Positions 1 through 9,911 of a stretch of 64,000 nt of DNA are shown here, in pieces. This stretch comes from Myxococcales bacterium (GTDB lineage: Bacteria > Myxococcota_A > Polyangia > Polyangiales > Ga0077539): assembly GCA_016793325.1 (NCBI GenBank), contig JAEUKI010000040.1, forward strand, positions 248,001-312,000. Reading direction: 5' to 3'. The notes beneath the pieces were generated by a model. It was not told where the DNA came from. It did no database searches and worked only from the letters and a program-made list of their open reading frames with translations. The stretch's first letter is position 1. Every line of letters begins with the position of its first letter. A program made the position numbers and the translations under genes.

Positions 1-1388
1 CGATGGACGGCTCGCCCGAGACGAGCACGCATCCGCGGCTCGACCTCAACGGCGACGGCGCGGACGACGTCGCGATCGGCGCTCGTTTCGCGGGGCCCAA
101 CGGGCTTCCCGCGGCGGGCGTCGTGCGGATCTCCTACGGCAGCGCGAGGCCATCGCTCGCGACGGACGTCGAGCTCCCAGGCGTCGCGCGGTTCGAAAAC
201 TTCGGGACGTCCGTGGCCTCCGCCGGCGACATGAACGGCGACGGCTACGGCGAGATCATCGTCGGAGCGCCCTTCGCCCCGCGCAACGGCGTGGTCGGCG
301 CCGGGCGCGTCGCGATCTACCTCGGCGGCCCGATGGGCGCGCAGAGCGCGGCGCCGATCTCGATCGAAGCAGGCGAGAGCATCACGTCGTTCGGCCAGAG
401 CGTCAGCGGCGGCGGCGACCTCAACGGCGACGGCTACGCAGACGTCTTGATTGGAAGCCCCCAAAATCGAGGCGCCGTCAGCCAGCAATCGGGCATGGTG
501 ACCATCGTCTTCGGCGGCCCTGCGCTCTCTCGCGACGCCGCGCGCATCGACCTCACGGGCGGGCGCTTCTGGTTGGGTCTCGGGCGCGCCGTCAGCGGCG
601 GCGGGGACATCAACGGCGATGGCGTGAGCGACTTCGTCGTGCTCGCGGCGCCGGATTCACCCGTCGCGCAGCAGCAGATCCACGTCGTCTACGGTCGAGC
701 GGACCTCACCCGCGTGATGCCGGACTTCAACTTCGAGACGACGCGGACGACCGACCTCACGATGGGCGATTTGAACCACGATGGGTTCAGCGATTTCGTC
801 GCGGGCGCCGTCGAGACGAGCTCGTTCGAGTCCGTCGTCGGGCGCGTGTATCTCGGGCGCTCGATGTCGGGGCCGATGCGAGAGGCCACTGTTCCGGGAC
901 CTGTGATGGACGGGCCGGGCGTCGCGCGCGCGAGGATCGTGGGCGACCTCAACGGCGATGGCTTCGACGACCTCGCGCTCGCCTCTCCGCAGGGAGGAAT
1001 GCCTTCGATCGGCCCGGTGGGCGCTGCGCACTTCTTTGCAGGCAGCGCGCGTTCGGTGGGCGCGCGGTTCTTCGTGCTCAACGGCCAAGAGATGAACTCG
1101 GGGTTCGGCTCAGCGCTCTCGGGCTTCTGCGACCACAACGGCGACGGCCTCGGAGACGTGATGATCACGAGCGCCAGCGCGATCCCTGCGACCGCGACGG
1201 ACACAGGACGCGCGGAGCTCTATCTCGGCGTGATGGGCGCGACTCCGCGGCGCGCGGCGAGCGCCACGGGACGAGCGACGGTCGAGCAGTTCGGCGGCTC
1301 GGTCGCATCGACGACGAGGCCCCCGACGAGCGCGCTCAGAGGTCGATCTGCATGCCGACTTCGACGACCTGCTCGGTGGGGATGCTGA
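1..1388 (+). CDS. FG-GAP repeat protein, 5' end cut by window
   Basis: Secreted or surface repeat protein of the FG-GAP/integrin-alpha beta-propeller type; its partner is unknown. Calcium-binding-like DxNGDGxxD loops recur about every 60-70 residues (LDLNGDGADD, GDMNGDGYGE, GDLNGDGYAD, GDINGDGVSD, GDLNGDGFDD). The first in-frame ATG is at position 3, but the sequence aligns end to end with the second half of the lipoprotein at 14060-16075 (residues from about 190 on), so the N-terminus and signal peptide must lie upstream of the window. The last 17 codons overlap the convergent kup stop by 53 bp. The tail after GGSVAS looks less protein-like, so the real stop could be affected by a frameshift. 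Confidence 0.8.
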   Translation, partial: MDGSPETSTHPRLDLNGDGADDVAIGARFAGPNGLPAAGVVRISYGSARPSLATDVELPGVARFENFGTSVASAGDMNGDGYGEIIVGAPFAPRNGVVGAGRVAIYLGGPMGAQSAAPISIEAGESITSFGQSVSGGGDLNGDGYADVLIGSPQNRGAVSQQSGMVTIVFGGPALSRDAARIDLTGGRFWLGLGRAVSGGGDINGDGVSDFVVLAAPDSPVAQQQIHVVYGRADLTRVMPDFNFETTRTTDLTMGDLNHDGFSDFVAGAVETSSFESVVGRVYLGRSMSGPMREATVPGPVMDGPGVARARIVGDLNGDGFDDLALASPQGGMPSIGPVGAAHFFAGSARSVGARFFVLNGQEMNSGFGSALSGFCDHNGDGLGDVMITSASAIPATATDTGRAELYLGVMGATPRRAASATGRATVEQFGGSVASTTRPPTSALRGRSACRLRRPARWGC

Positions 1389-3297
1389 AGTACAGCGTCG
1401 CGTTGCGCGCGTTGCGCGAGAGCAGCGCGAAGAGGCTCTCGGCGGTGGGGCCCATGCGCCCCTTGGCGCCCGCGACGAACGTCTCGCGACCGAGAAAATA
1501 CGTGACGGTCTTCGGGTCGAGCGGGACGCCGCGCTGCGCTGCGCGCTCGAGCTCCTTGGGGACGTTGGGGCTCTCCATGAAGCCCACGCGGACGATCACG
1601 CGGTGAAATCCGTTGCCGAGGTCTTCGATCGCGAGGCGCTCTTCGGTGACGTACGGGACGTGGTCCGTGCTGATCGTCACGAGCACCACCGTGCTGTGCA
1701 GCGATCGCATGCGCCGCACGATGTGATCGAGCACCGGGGGAACGCCCTTGCCCGACGACGTCATGAACACCCCGACGCCCGGGATGCGCTGCACTGCGCC
1801 CGAGGGAGCGCCCTCTTGGTAGGGCCGCCCTCCGCCGCCGGGTGAGAGCGCCGTGATGAACGCGTCGAGGTCTCCGACGCGCTCGCCGTAGTGCTCGCCG
1901 AGCAGCGACCGGCCGCGACGCCACACGGCCATCGCCGCGAAGAACACCGCTCCGACCACGAGTGGTAGATAGCCGCCGTCGAAGAATTTGAGCAGATTTG
2001 CTGCGAAGAACGGCAGGTCGAAGGCCAAGAACAGCACGAGCAGCGGCAGGGCCTTGCCGACGCTCCAACCCCAGGTGTTGCGCGCCACGACGTAGAAGAC
2101 GACGGAGGTGATCGCCATCGTTCCGCTCACGGCGAGGCCGAAGGCGGCGGCGAGCTTGGTCGACTGCTTGAATACAAGCACCAAAATGATGCACGAGACC
2201 GCGAGCACCCAGTTGATCACCGGGATGTAGATCTGCCCTTCGGCGTCGCGCGCGGTGTGCCTTACCTCGACGCGCGGAAAGTACCCGAGCTGCACGGCTT
2301 GGTGCGTGAGCGAGAAGACCCCAGAAATCAACGCCTGCGACGCGATGACCGTGGCGGGCGCCGCGATCGCGACGAGCGCGAACGTCGGCCAACCCCTGGG
2401 GACCATCGAGAAGAACGGCTGCGCCGCCGCCTCGGGGTGCGCGAGCAGGTACGCGCCCTGCCCGAAGTAGCAGAGCACGAGCGCAGGGAGGATCAGGGCC
2501 AACCACGCGTGGCGGATCGCTCGGCTTCCGAAGTGGCCCATGTCCGCGTAGAGCGCCTCGCCGCCGGTGACCGCGAGCACGACCGAGCCCAAGAGCGTGA
2601 AGCCGTGCCAGCCGTTGTTCGCGAAGAAGCGCGCGCCGTACACGGGAGAGAGCGCGGCGAAGACCGACGGATTGTGCGCGGCGTGCCAAGCTCCGAGCGC
2701 GGCGATGGTCGAGAACCAAAGGACCATCACGGGGCCGAAGAAGCGGCCGACCGCGCCTGTTCCGAGGCGCTGGATCGCGAAGAGGGTCGCGAGGATCACG
2801 CACGTCACGGGCACGACCGCGGGCGCGAGCGCCGACGTGGCCACGCCGAGCCCCTCCATCGCGCTCAGCACGGAGATCGCGGGCGTGATGATCCCGTCGC
2901 CGAACAAGAGCGCGGCGCCCGCGATGACCAAGAGAGACACGGCCCCGATGCGCCCGCCCTTGGCGACGCGAAGCTTCTCGGGCACGAGCGCGAGCAGCGC
3001 GAAGATCCCTCCCTCGCCGCGGTTGTCCGCGCGCATCACGAAGGCGAGGTACTTCACCGTCACCACCATCATGAGCGACCAGAACACCAGCGAGAGCACC
3101 CCGAGGATGTTGTCCGCGGTGGGACGCACGCCGTGCGCGCCGTGAAAGCACTCTTGAATCGTGTAGAGCGGCGAGGTTCCGATGTCGCCGAACACCACGC
3201 CGATCGCGCCCAGCACCAGCGCGGCGTGGCTCCCGTGCGGAGCATGGTGCGCGCTCGAATCACCGCTTCCGCTCGGAGCGGACGCTGCCTCACTCAT
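1336..3297 (-). CDS. kup: KUP-family potassium uptake permease
   Basis: Inner-membrane K+/H+ symporter, 653 aa against 622 in E. coli. The N-terminal signature GAIGVVFGDIGTSPLYT is present, followed by the NILGVLSLVFWSL and RADNRGEGGIFALLAL segments, about twelve hydrophobic stretches and a hydrophilic C-terminal domain ending QVVEVGMQIDL. The ATG at 3297 (MSEAASAPSG) was chosen because the frame upstream reads as non-coding and overlaps kdpE. It starts 26 bp after the kdpE stop on the same strand, so it may be the last gene of the kdp operon. This is unusual, since Kup and Kdp are normally at separate loci. Confidence 0.95.
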   Translation of the reverse strand: MSEAASAPSGSGDSSAHHAPHGSHAALVLGAIGVVFGDIGTSPLYTIQECFHGAHGVRPTADNILGVLSLVFWSLMMVVTVKYLAFVMRADNRGEGGIFALLALVPEKLRVAKGGRIGAVSLLVIAGAALLFGDGIITPAISVLSAMEGLGVATSALAPAVVPVTCVILATLFAIQRLGTGAVGRFFGPVMVLWFSTIAALGAWHAAHNPSVFAALSPVYGARFFANNGWHGFTLLGSVVLAVTGGEALYADMGHFGSRAIRHAWLALILPALVLCYFGQGAYLLAHPEAAAQPFFSMVPRGWPTFALVAIAAPATVIASQALISGVFSLTHQAVQLGYFPRVEVRHTARDAEGQIYIPVINWVLAVSCIILVLVFKQSTKLAAAFGLAVSGTMAITSVVFYVVARNTWGWSVGKALPLLVLFLAFDLPFFAANLLKFFDGGYLPLVVGAVFFAAMAVWRRGRSLLGEHYGERVGDLDAFITALSPGGGGRPYQEGAPSGAVQRIPGVGVFMTSSGKGVPPVLDHIVRRMRSLHSTVVLVTISTDHVPYVTEERLAIEDLGNGFHRVIVRVGFMESPNVPKELERAAQRGVPLDPKTVTYFLGRETFVAGAKGRMGPTAESLFALLSRNARNATLYFSIPTEQVVEVGMQIDL

Positions 3298-3323
3298 GAC
3301 ACGTGCATATACACCAGCGAGGT

Positions 3324-4013
3324 CTAACCTCTGAGCCTGTAGCCGACCCCTGGCTCGGTCACGATGAGCTCGGGGCGAGCCGAGTCGCGCTCGATCTTCT
3401 TGCGAAGCTCCGCCATATGCACCCTCACGTAGTGGGTGCGCGTTGTGTACGAAGGGCCCCAAATTTCACGCAGGATGAATGTGTGGGTCAGGACTTTTCC
3501 CGCGTTGCGCGCGAACAAGAGCAGCAGGTTGTACTCGGTCGGTGTCAAGCGAAGCTCGACGCCCTCGCGGCGCACGACGCGGCGCACGGCGTCGATCGAC
3601 AGCGCGCCGAACGTGTACTCGCGCTCGACCGCTCCGTCCGCCGCTCGGTGCCTGAGCGCGACGCGCATGCGCGCGAGCAGCTCGCTCACGCCGAAGGGCT
3701 TGGTGAGGTAATCGTCCGCGCCCGCGTCGAGCGCGGAGACCTTGTCTTCTTCTCGTCCGCGGGCAGAGATCACGATGATCGGAACGTCGCTCCAGCCGCG
3801 GATCGAGCGCGCGAGGTCGATCCCGTCTCCGTCGGGCAAGCCGAGGTCGAGCAGCACGAGCGCGGGGTTGTGGCTCGTGATCATCGACGTCGCATCGGAC
3901 GCGCGCGCGACGTCGATCACCCGGTACGCGCTGGCCTCGAGCGCCGCGCGCATGAACCGCCGAAGCGGCGGCTCGTCCTCGACCACGACCACCAACGAAC
4001 GCGCGTCGATCAC
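3324..4013 (-). CDS. kdpE: KdpE response regulator (OmpR family)
   Basis: Transcription factor of the K+/turgor-sensing KdpD-KdpE system, 229 aa. The receiver domain fills the first 120 residues with acidic pocket VEDE, phospho-acceptor Asp56 in LVLLDLGLPDGDG and Lys in LTKPFG. An OmpR-type winged helix follows (LRLTPTEYNLLLLFARNAGKVLTHTFI is split by its recognition region; ends VTEPGVGYRLRG). Start is taken as GTG at 4013, giving VIDARSLVVVV; the longer frame upstream overlaps the small gene at 4018-4341. It is separated from kdpD by that small ORF. Candidate target: the TTGAC repeats upstream of the operon's first gene. Confidence 0.95.
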   Translation of the reverse strand: MIDARSLVVVVEDEPPLRRFMRAALEASAYRVIDVARASDATSMITSHNPALVLLDLGLPDGDGIDLARSIRGWSDVPIIVISARGREEDKVSALDAGADDYLTKPFGVSELLARMRVALRHRAADGAVEREYTFGALSIDAVRRVVRREGVELRLTPTEYNLLLLFARNAGKVLTHTFILREIWGPSYTTRTHYVRVHMAELRKKIERDSARPELIVTEPGVGYRLRG

Positions 4014-4017
4014 CGAA

Positions 4018-4341
4018 TCACCTCGTCGGCTGCGGAACGAACCGCTCCGCCGTTCGCCGACATCGCTCGTCGCACTCGGGCATGCGCAGCGCGAACTCTG
4101 CTTGCGATCGGCAGTGCGCAGAGACCGACGCGGACGCTGGCGAATCGCAGATCGTTCGAAGCGCCGTGAGCGCGCCCCGCAGCGATTGTTGTCGCTCGCA
4201 AGGGTCCACGAGCGCGATGGCGCGACGATCACGGATCTCCGTGGCCACCTCGACCGACGCCCACACGAGGCAGCACGCGAGCGCGCCCCACACGAGCGAA
4301 CGCGCGCTCGTGCGTTCGCCTCTTGTTCGATCGCCCGTCAT
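4018..4341 (-). CDS. small one-TM protein between kdpD and kdpE, unknown
   Basis: A 107-aa ORF filling the otherwise empty 396 bp between kdpD and kdpE. A basic N-terminus is followed by one hydrophobic segment (WGALACCLVWASVEVA, about residues 18-33) and then a soluble part with six cysteines (for example RTICDSP, HCRSQ, PECDERC) that could be disulfide-bonded outside the membrane. Its stop lies 4 nt before the kdpE GTG, which fits coupled translation. I do not recognise a family. The order kdpD-ORF-kdpE departs from the usual direct adjacency, so the protein could be an accessory to the sensor; this is inference. It may also be a spurious high-GC ORF. Confidence 0.5.
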   Translation of the reverse strand: MTGDRTRGERTSARSLVWGALACCLVWASVEVATEIRDRRAIALVDPCERQQSLRGALTALRTICDSPASASVSAHCRSQAEFALRMPECDERCRRTAERFVPQPTR

Positions 4342-4409
4342 GCGCGGAGGTCTACGCCTCGCGACGTCAACGAGCGCTCAAGCCTCGGGGTGGTCGTATC
4401 AAGAATTCA

Positions 4410-7139
4410 TCAAAGGGGGTGCGCCGGCGTCGACTCTCCGGTCTCGGGGGGACTCGCCCGAGAGCGCCGCAGGCGAACGCGAAAGACCGCGCCGCCTTCG
4501 GGGCGATTCGCGCTCTCGATGCTCCCTCCGTGCGCCATCGCGATCCCGCGACAGATGGCGAGTCCGAGCCCTGCGCCTGCGCCGTCGTCGCGCACCCCAC
4601 GATAAAACTTCGCGAAGATCTTCTCTTCGTCTCCCGCAGTGATGCCCGGCCCGTGGTCGGCCACTTCGATGGTCACCGTCGAATCGCTCTGATCGAGCGC
4701 GGTCTCGAGCGCGACCCCGACCTCGATCGCGCTGCCGGCGGGCGTGTACTTGTCCGCGTTTTCGAGGAGGTTCACGAGCAGCTGCTCGAAGAGCACGGGG
4801 TCGACCGAGACCCACGGAGGCTCGGCTGGGAGCGACGTGTGCACCGCGCGACCACGGAGCCGGGGCTCGAGCCGCGTGAGCGCAGACCCGATCAGCTCGT
4901 CGACCGGCACCCACTCGCGCGCGAGCGACAGCGCGCCGGACTCGAGCCGCGTCATGTCGAGCAGGTTGCGCACCAGCCGCGCGAGCCGCTCGGACTCGGC
5001 GCAAATCGAATCGAGCAGCTCCGCCCGGACTTCGAGGGGGAGCGTTCGCTCGTCGCGGAGCGTCGTCGCAGCGCCGGTGATCGCCGCGAGCGGCGTCCGC
5101 AAATCGTGCGAGACCGTCGAGAGAACGGACGACCGGATCTCCTCGGTCTCGGCCTTGAGCGCCGCCGTGCGAGCGAGCTCGGCGAGGCGAACGCGCTCGA
5201 GCGAAACGCCGATTTGCTGGCAAAACAGCGACAACATCGCGCGCTGCTCCGCGCTGAGCGCGACGCGATCGCGAGGCTGCACGACGAGCACGCCGAGCGA
5301 GAGGTCTGCCGCGCGCAGCGCTGCGCACACGCTGCGGGCGCCGGGCAACGTGTCCGTTCCGAGCCCCGCGACCGCGCCGTGGTCGAACGCCCATCGCGCG
5401 ACTGCGAGATCGTCGCCGAGCGCGTGCTCGAGCGACTGCTGCTCGGGCTGGCTGGCGACGAGCGCGAGCGTCGTGTCCGCGGGGCGAAGCAAGAGCGCGA
5501 CTCCGTCGAAGAGCGCCGCCGCTTGGGTCACGCACACCCTCGCGATCTGCGACTCGTCGTCGAGCGACGCGAGCGCCTTGGTGAGCGAGTACAGCGCGGC
5601 GGTCCGCTCTCCCCACGAGCGAGCGTCCCGCTCTTGCCGACGCAGGCGCGACGCGAGCTCGCTCATCGCGAGCCCCACGCCGAACATCATCGCAAACGTG
5701 AGAAAATAGCGGCGATCCGTGACCGAAAACGTGTAGTAGGGCGGGACGAAGAAGAAGTCGTACGTGGCCACGCTGAGCGCGGCGGCGAAGAGCGAAGGGC
5801 CTCTTCCGAGCCACACGCCGCACACCATCACGGCGAGCAAGAAGAGCATCTCGACGTCGGGAACCTCGGTGATCGAGCGCACGCCCGCCGCCGCGCCGAG
5901 CGCCGCGAGCACCACGACCGACGCGCCAACGTAGTCGCGCAACGACACGGCGTCGCGCGCGGCGGACTCGTCTCGAGCGCCCTCTCTCGCGCCCTCGTCA
6001 CCGCGGATGACATGAACGTCGATCGCGCCGCTGCCGCGGACGACCTCGTCGAGCATCGACCCCCGAATGCGATCGAACAGCCGAGAGTGCGTGGGCTTTC
6101 CGAGCACGATTCGCGTGACGTTTTGCTTGCGCGCGAAGGACAAGAGCGCGTCTGCGATGCTCGCTCCGCTCAGGCGCGCGACCGTCGCTCCCAGCGATTC
6201 AGCGAGTCGGAGGTGCGCTTCGAGCCGCGCTTTGTCCGAGTCTCGAAGCGACAGCCCCGCGGGGCCGATCGGCTCGACGTACGCAGCGACCCAGGGACAA
6301 CGGAGACCCTTGGCCATGCGGGCTGCGGATCGCAGCAATCGATCCGAGCTCGGCGCGGGACCGACGGCAACGAGGATGCGCTCGCTCGCTGGCCACGGCG
6401 CAGACACGCCGTGCTGCGCGCGATACTCGAGCACCTCGTCGTCCACGCGCTCCGCGGTGCGACGGAGCGCCAACTCGCGGAGCGCCAGGAGATTTCCGCG
6501 CCGAAAGAAGTGCTCGACCGCGCGGTGCGCTTGCTCGGGCAGGTACACCTTGCCCTCGCGCAGCCGCTCGAGCAGCTCGTCTGGCGAGATGTCCACGAGC
6601 TCGATCACCGCCGCGCGATCGAGCACCGCGTCGGGAACGGTCTCGCGCACCCTCACCTGCGTGATCTGCGCGACCACGTCGTTGAGGCTCGCGATGTGTT
6701 GAACGTTCAACGTCGTAAACACGTCGATCCCCGCGTCGAGCAGCTCTTCAACATCCTGCCATCGCTTCGCGTGGCGCGATCCCGGAGCGTTCGAGTGCGC
6801 CAGCTCGTCCACGAGCACCACCTTCGGCTTCCGCGCCAGCGCCGCGTCGAGGTCGAACTCGTCGATCGATCGTCCGCGGTGCTCGACCGCGCGACGCGGC
6901 AACAACTCGAGCCCCAACACAAGCGCGGCGGTGTCGTAGCGACGGTGGGTCTCGACGAGACCTACCACGAGGTCGATCTTCTGCTCGGACACGAGGTCGC
7001 GCGCGACCTGGAGCATTCGGTAGGTTTTTCCCACGCCGGGCGCGAAGCCGAAGAACACCCGAAGCTTGCCGCGCCCCTCTTGCTCGCGCGCAACGCGGCG
7101 CAACAGCGCGTCCGGATCCGGTCGATCGTCGGCGTTCAT
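4410..7139 (-). CDS. kdpD: KdpD osmosensitive K+ sensor histidine kinase
   Basis: Membrane sensor kinase controlling kdp expression, 909 aa (894 in E. coli). Order of domains: N-terminal KdpD domain with Walker A GFAPGVGKT and Walker B-like VVLVDELAHSNAPGSRH; a Usp-like domain to about residue 380; four closely spaced TM helices (DUF4118) at about 390-490; GAF-like region; HisKA with STVSHDLRTPL (phospho-His at about 670); HATPase with NLLENADKYTP, DHGPGI and GAGAGLGLAI. The start ATG at 7139 gives MNADDRPDPDALLRRV and overlaps the kdpC stop by 4 nt (ATGA), so the two are translationally coupled. All catalytic motifs are intact. Confidence 0.97.
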   Translation of the reverse strand: MNADDRPDPDALLRRVAREQEGRGKLRVFFGFAPGVGKTYRMLQVARDLVSEQKIDLVVGLVETHRRYDTAALVLGLELLPRRAVEHRGRSIDEFDLDAALARKPKVVLVDELAHSNAPGSRHAKRWQDVEELLDAGIDVFTTLNVQHIASLNDVVAQITQVRVRETVPDAVLDRAAVIELVDISPDELLERLREGKVYLPEQAHRAVEHFFRRGNLLALRELALRRTAERVDDEVLEYRAQHGVSAPWPASERILVAVGPAPSSDRLLRSAARMAKGLRCPWVAAYVEPIGPAGLSLRDSDKARLEAHLRLAESLGATVARLSGASIADALLSFARKQNVTRIVLGKPTHSRLFDRIRGSMLDEVVRGSGAIDVHVIRGDEGAREGARDESAARDAVSLRDYVGASVVVLAALGAAAGVRSITEVPDVEMLFLLAVMVCGVWLGRGPSLFAAALSVATYDFFFVPPYYTFSVTDRRYFLTFAMMFGVGLAMSELASRLRRQERDARSWGERTAALYSLTKALASLDDESQIARVCVTQAAALFDGVALLLRPADTTLALVASQPEQQSLEHALGDDLAVARWAFDHGAVAGLGTDTLPGARSVCAALRAADLSLGVLVVQPRDRVALSAEQRAMLSLFCQQIGVSLERVRLAELARTAALKAETEEIRSSVLSTVSHDLRTPLAAITGAATTLRDERTLPLEVRAELLDSICAESERLARLVRNLLDMTRLESGALSLAREWVPVDELIGSALTRLEPRLRGRAVHTSLPAEPPWVSVDPVLFEQLLVNLLENADKYTPAGSAIEVGVALETALDQSDSTVTIEVADHGPGITAGDEEKIFAKFYRGVRDDGAGAGLGLAICRGIAMAHGGSIESANRPEGGAVFRVRLRRSRASPPETGESTPAHPL

Positions 7140-7753
7140 CGCGGCGCGAACATCGCACGGCTCGCTACGTGACTCACGGCCGCCCCGAGACCGTCGAGCG
7201 CCAGGTTGAGCGACAACACATGGACGCGGGGCTCCCCCAAGATCCCGAGCGTTGGTTGTTCTGTGTGCGCAGCGATCAACGCGGTCACGCGCTCGATCGA
7301 GAGCCCGCGCGCGAGCGCCACCCGCGACGCCTGATAGCGCGCGGCGGCCACAGAAATGTGCGGGTCGAGCCCGCTCGCCGACGCGGTCACGAGGTCGACG
7401 GGGACCGAGCTCCGCTGGGTCGGATCCGCCGCCTGCAGCGCCGCGACGCGCGCCCGCACCGCGTCGCGCAGCGAAGGATTGCTCGGACCGAGGTTCGACC
7501 CGCTCGACGAGCTCGCGTTGTACGCGACGGGGCTCGTCGCAGAGGGCCGCGACCAAAAGTACCGAGGATCGTCGAAGGACTGCCCGACGAGAGACGACCC
7601 GACGACACGCCCGCGCGACGAGAGGACGCTGCCTTCTGCGCGCGAAGAAAACAGAAGCTTCGACGCGCCCGTCACCGCGAGCGGGTACGCGACGCCGGTC
7701 AACGCGGTGAAGAGCGCGAGCAACACGAACGCAGGACGAACGAGGCCCTTCAT
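7136..7753 (-). CDS. kdpC: KdpC subunit of the K+-transporting ATPase
   Basis: Single-span subunit that stabilises the KdpFABC complex and raises nucleotide affinity, 205 aa. The N-terminal TM helix is VRPAFVLLALFTALTGVAYPLAVTG; the soluble domain keeps SSLVGQSFDDPRYFWSRPSA, SSSGSNLGPSN and TASASGLDPHIS, all KdpC hallmarks. ATG 7753 (MKGLVRP) is preferred over an in-frame ATG at 7774 because GGGAG sits 9 nt upstream of it. It follows kdpB after 43 bp and overlaps kdpD by 4 nt. Confidence 0.95.
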   Translation of the reverse strand: MKGLVRPAFVLLALFTALTGVAYPLAVTGASKLLFSSRAEGSVLSSRGRVVGSSLVGQSFDDPRYFWSRPSATSPVAYNASSSSGSNLGPSNPSLRDAVRARVAALQAADPTQRSSVPVDLVTASASGLDPHISVAAARYQASRVALARGLSIERVTALIAAHTEQPTLGILGEPRVHVLSLNLALDGLGAAVSHVASRAMFAPR

Positions 7754-7796
7754 GAGCTGACTCCCATGCGACATCTAGAATTCTGGTGCTTGTATT

Positions 7797-9899
7797 TCAT
7801 CGCACGCCCGCCGCGGACAGCGCGAGGTCGATGAGCTTGATGCACGGAAACGGAACGAGGACCCCGCCGAGGCCGAACACGAGCAAGTTGCGCTGCAAGA
7901 GCGCTGGAGCGCTCGCGGGTCGATAGCTGATTCCTCGCAGCGCGAGCGGAATCAACACCACAATAATCAAGGCGTTGAAGATCACCGCAGAGAGCACGGC
8001 GGTCGTCGGGGAGCGCAGCCCGAGGACGTTGAGCGCCGCCAATTGGGGATAGGTTCCGACGAACGCCGCAGGGATGATCGCGAAGTACTTCGCCAGGTCG
8101 TTCGCGATGCTGAACGTCGTGAGCGCACCGCGCGTCATCAGCATCTGCTTTCCGATCTCGACGATGGTCAGGAGCTTCGTCGGATTGGAGTCGAGGTCGA
8201 CCATGTTGCCCGCTTCTTTTGCGGCTTGCGTTCCGGTGTTCATCGCGACCGCCACGTCCGCTTGCGCGAGCGCAGGAGCATCGTTGGTCCCGTCGCCCGT
8301 CATGGCGACGAGGTGGCCCTTGCTCTGGTAGTCGCGGATCATCGCGAGCTTCGCCTCCGGTGTCGCTTCTGCGAGAAAGTGATCGACGCCCGCTTCTGCC
8401 GCGATCGCCGCCGCGGTGAGCGCGTTGTCGCCGGTGATCATCACCGTCCGAATCCCGATGCGCCGCAGCTCCGTGAAGCGCTCGCGGATCCCGCCCTTCA
8501 CGACGTCCTTCAACCGCACGACGCCGAGCACCTTCGCGCCGTCTGCGACCACGAGCGGCGTAGCTCCTTCGCGAGCAACACGCTCGACCGCCGCGCGCAC
8601 CTCGGGAGGAACCGACGCGCCCTGCTCTTCAACGAAGCGCGCGATCGCGTCAGCGGCCCCTTTGCGAATGCGACGATTGTCCGTGTCGACGCCGCTCATG
8701 CGGGTCTGTGCGGTAAACGCCACAAACTGCGCGTGGAGCGATTGGAGGTCGCGACCGCGAATCCCGTGGCGCTCCTTCGCGAGCACGACAATGCTGCGCC
8801 CCTCGGGGGTCTCGTCCGCGAGCGACGCGAGCTGCGCTGCGTCCGCGAGCGTCTCTGCGCTCACGCCCGGCGCGGGAACAAACTCGGACGCCTGGCGATT
8901 TCCCAGCGTAATTGTCCCAGTCTTGTCGAGCAGCAGCACGTCGACGTCGCCCGCGGCTTCGACCGCGCGCCCCGAAGTGGCGATCACGTTGGCGCGCACC
9001 ATGCGGTCCATCCCTGCGATTCCGATGGCCGAGAGCAGCCCGCCGATCGTCGTCGGGATGAGACACACGAGCAGCGCGACGAGCACCGTGAGCGACGCGG
9101 GCTCACCTCGCCCCGAGCTCGCGACCGCGTACCGCGAAAACGGCAAGAGCGTCACGGTCGCATGGAGAAACACGATCGTCAGCGCGGCGAGCAAGATGTC
9201 GAGCGCGATCTCGTTGGGCGTCTTCTTGCGCGACGCTCCTTCGACCATCGCGATCATGCGGTCGAGAAACGTCTCGCCAGGGTTGGTCGACACACGAACA
9301 ATCAGCCAATCCGAGAGCACGCGCGTTCCGCCAGTGACAGCGCTTCGATCACCGCCGCTCTCGCGGATCACCGGCGCGCTCTCTCCCGTGATCGCGCTCT
9401 CGTCGACGGACGCGACGCCCTCGATCACTTCGCCGTCGGCAGGGATGAGCGCTCCGGCGTCGACGCACACGACGTCACCGACGCGCAGCGACGACGACGA
9501 GACCTCGTCGCACTGAGAGAGCCAACGCTCATCGATCCTAGAAAACGCACGGGAATCGCGCACCTTCAGCGCGGGCACGTCCTGTCTCGCCTTGCGCAAC
9601 GTATCCGCTTGCGCGCGACCTCGGCCCTCGGCCATAGCCTCGGCGAAGTTCGCGAACAGCACCGTGAACCAGAGCCAGAGGGACACGGCGAGGATGAACG
9701 AGGCAGGCGCGTCGCCGCGGCCAGTGACCGCAGCGTGCACGAAGAGCAGCGTCGTGAACGCGCTGCCCACTTCGACGACGAACATCACGGGGTTCTTGAT
9801 CATCCGGCGCGGGTCGAGCTTCTTGAACGACTCGACGATCGCGTCGCGGACGATCGCTCGCTCGAAGAGCGGGCGCCGTGGAGCTTCAGCGGTAGACAT
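7797..9899 (-). CDS. kdpB: KdpB P-type ATPase catalytic subunit
   Basis: ATP-hydrolysing subunit of the KdpFABC pump, 700 aa (682 in E. coli). Visible motifs: TGES at 171-174, whose serine is the known inhibitory phosphorylation site in E. coli KdpB; membrane motif [15 protein letters not shown]; phosphorylation site DKTGT with Asp325; nucleotide-domain KGAADAIA; hinge motifs [10 protein letters not shown] and [13 protein letters not shown]. All catalytic residues are present. It lies 12 bp after kdpA on the same strand. Confidence 0.98.
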   Translation of the reverse strand: MSTAEAPRRPLFERAIVRDAIVESFKKLDPRRMIKNPVMFVVEVGSAFTTLLFVHAAVTGRGDAPASFILAVSLWLWFTVLFANFAEAMAEGRGRAQADTLRKARQDVPALKVRDSRAFSRIDERWLSQCDEVSSSSLRVGDVVCVDAGALIPADGEVIEGVASVDESAITGESAPVIRESGGDRSAVTGGTRVLSDWLIVRVSTNPGETFLDRMIAMVEGASRKKTPNEIALDILLAALTIVFLHATVTLLPFSRYAVASSGRGEPASLTVLVALLVCLIPTTIGGLLSAIGIAGMDRMVRANVIATSGRAVEAAGDVDVLLLDKTGTITLGNRQASEFVPAPGVSAETLADAAQLASLADETPEGRSIVVLAKERHGIRGRDLQSLHAQFVAFTAQTRMSGVDTDNRRIRKGAADAIARFVEEQGASVPPEVRAAVERVAREGATPLVVADGAKVLGVVRLKDVVKGGIRERFTELRRIGIRTVMITGDNALTAAAIAAEAGVDHFLAEATPEAKLAMIRDYQSKGHLVAMTGDGTNDAPALAQADVAVAMNTGTQAAKEAGNMVDLDSNPTKLLTIVEIGKQMLMTRGALTTFSIANDLAKYFAIIPAAFVGTYPQLAALNVLGLRSPTTAVLSAVIFNALIIVVLIPLALRGISYRPASAPALLQRNLLVFGLGGVLVPFPCIKLIDLALSAAGVR

Positions 9900-9911
9900 C
9901 GATGACTCCAG

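Noticed and set aside
4323..7172. 949-codon plus-strand ORF opposite kdpD
   Set aside because: Arg/Glu/His-rich product without domains; it is the antisense shadow of kdpD, a common effect in high-GC DNA.
8043..9905. 620-codon plus-strand ORF opposite kdpB
   Set aside because: Antisense shadow; kdpB is unambiguous on the other strand.
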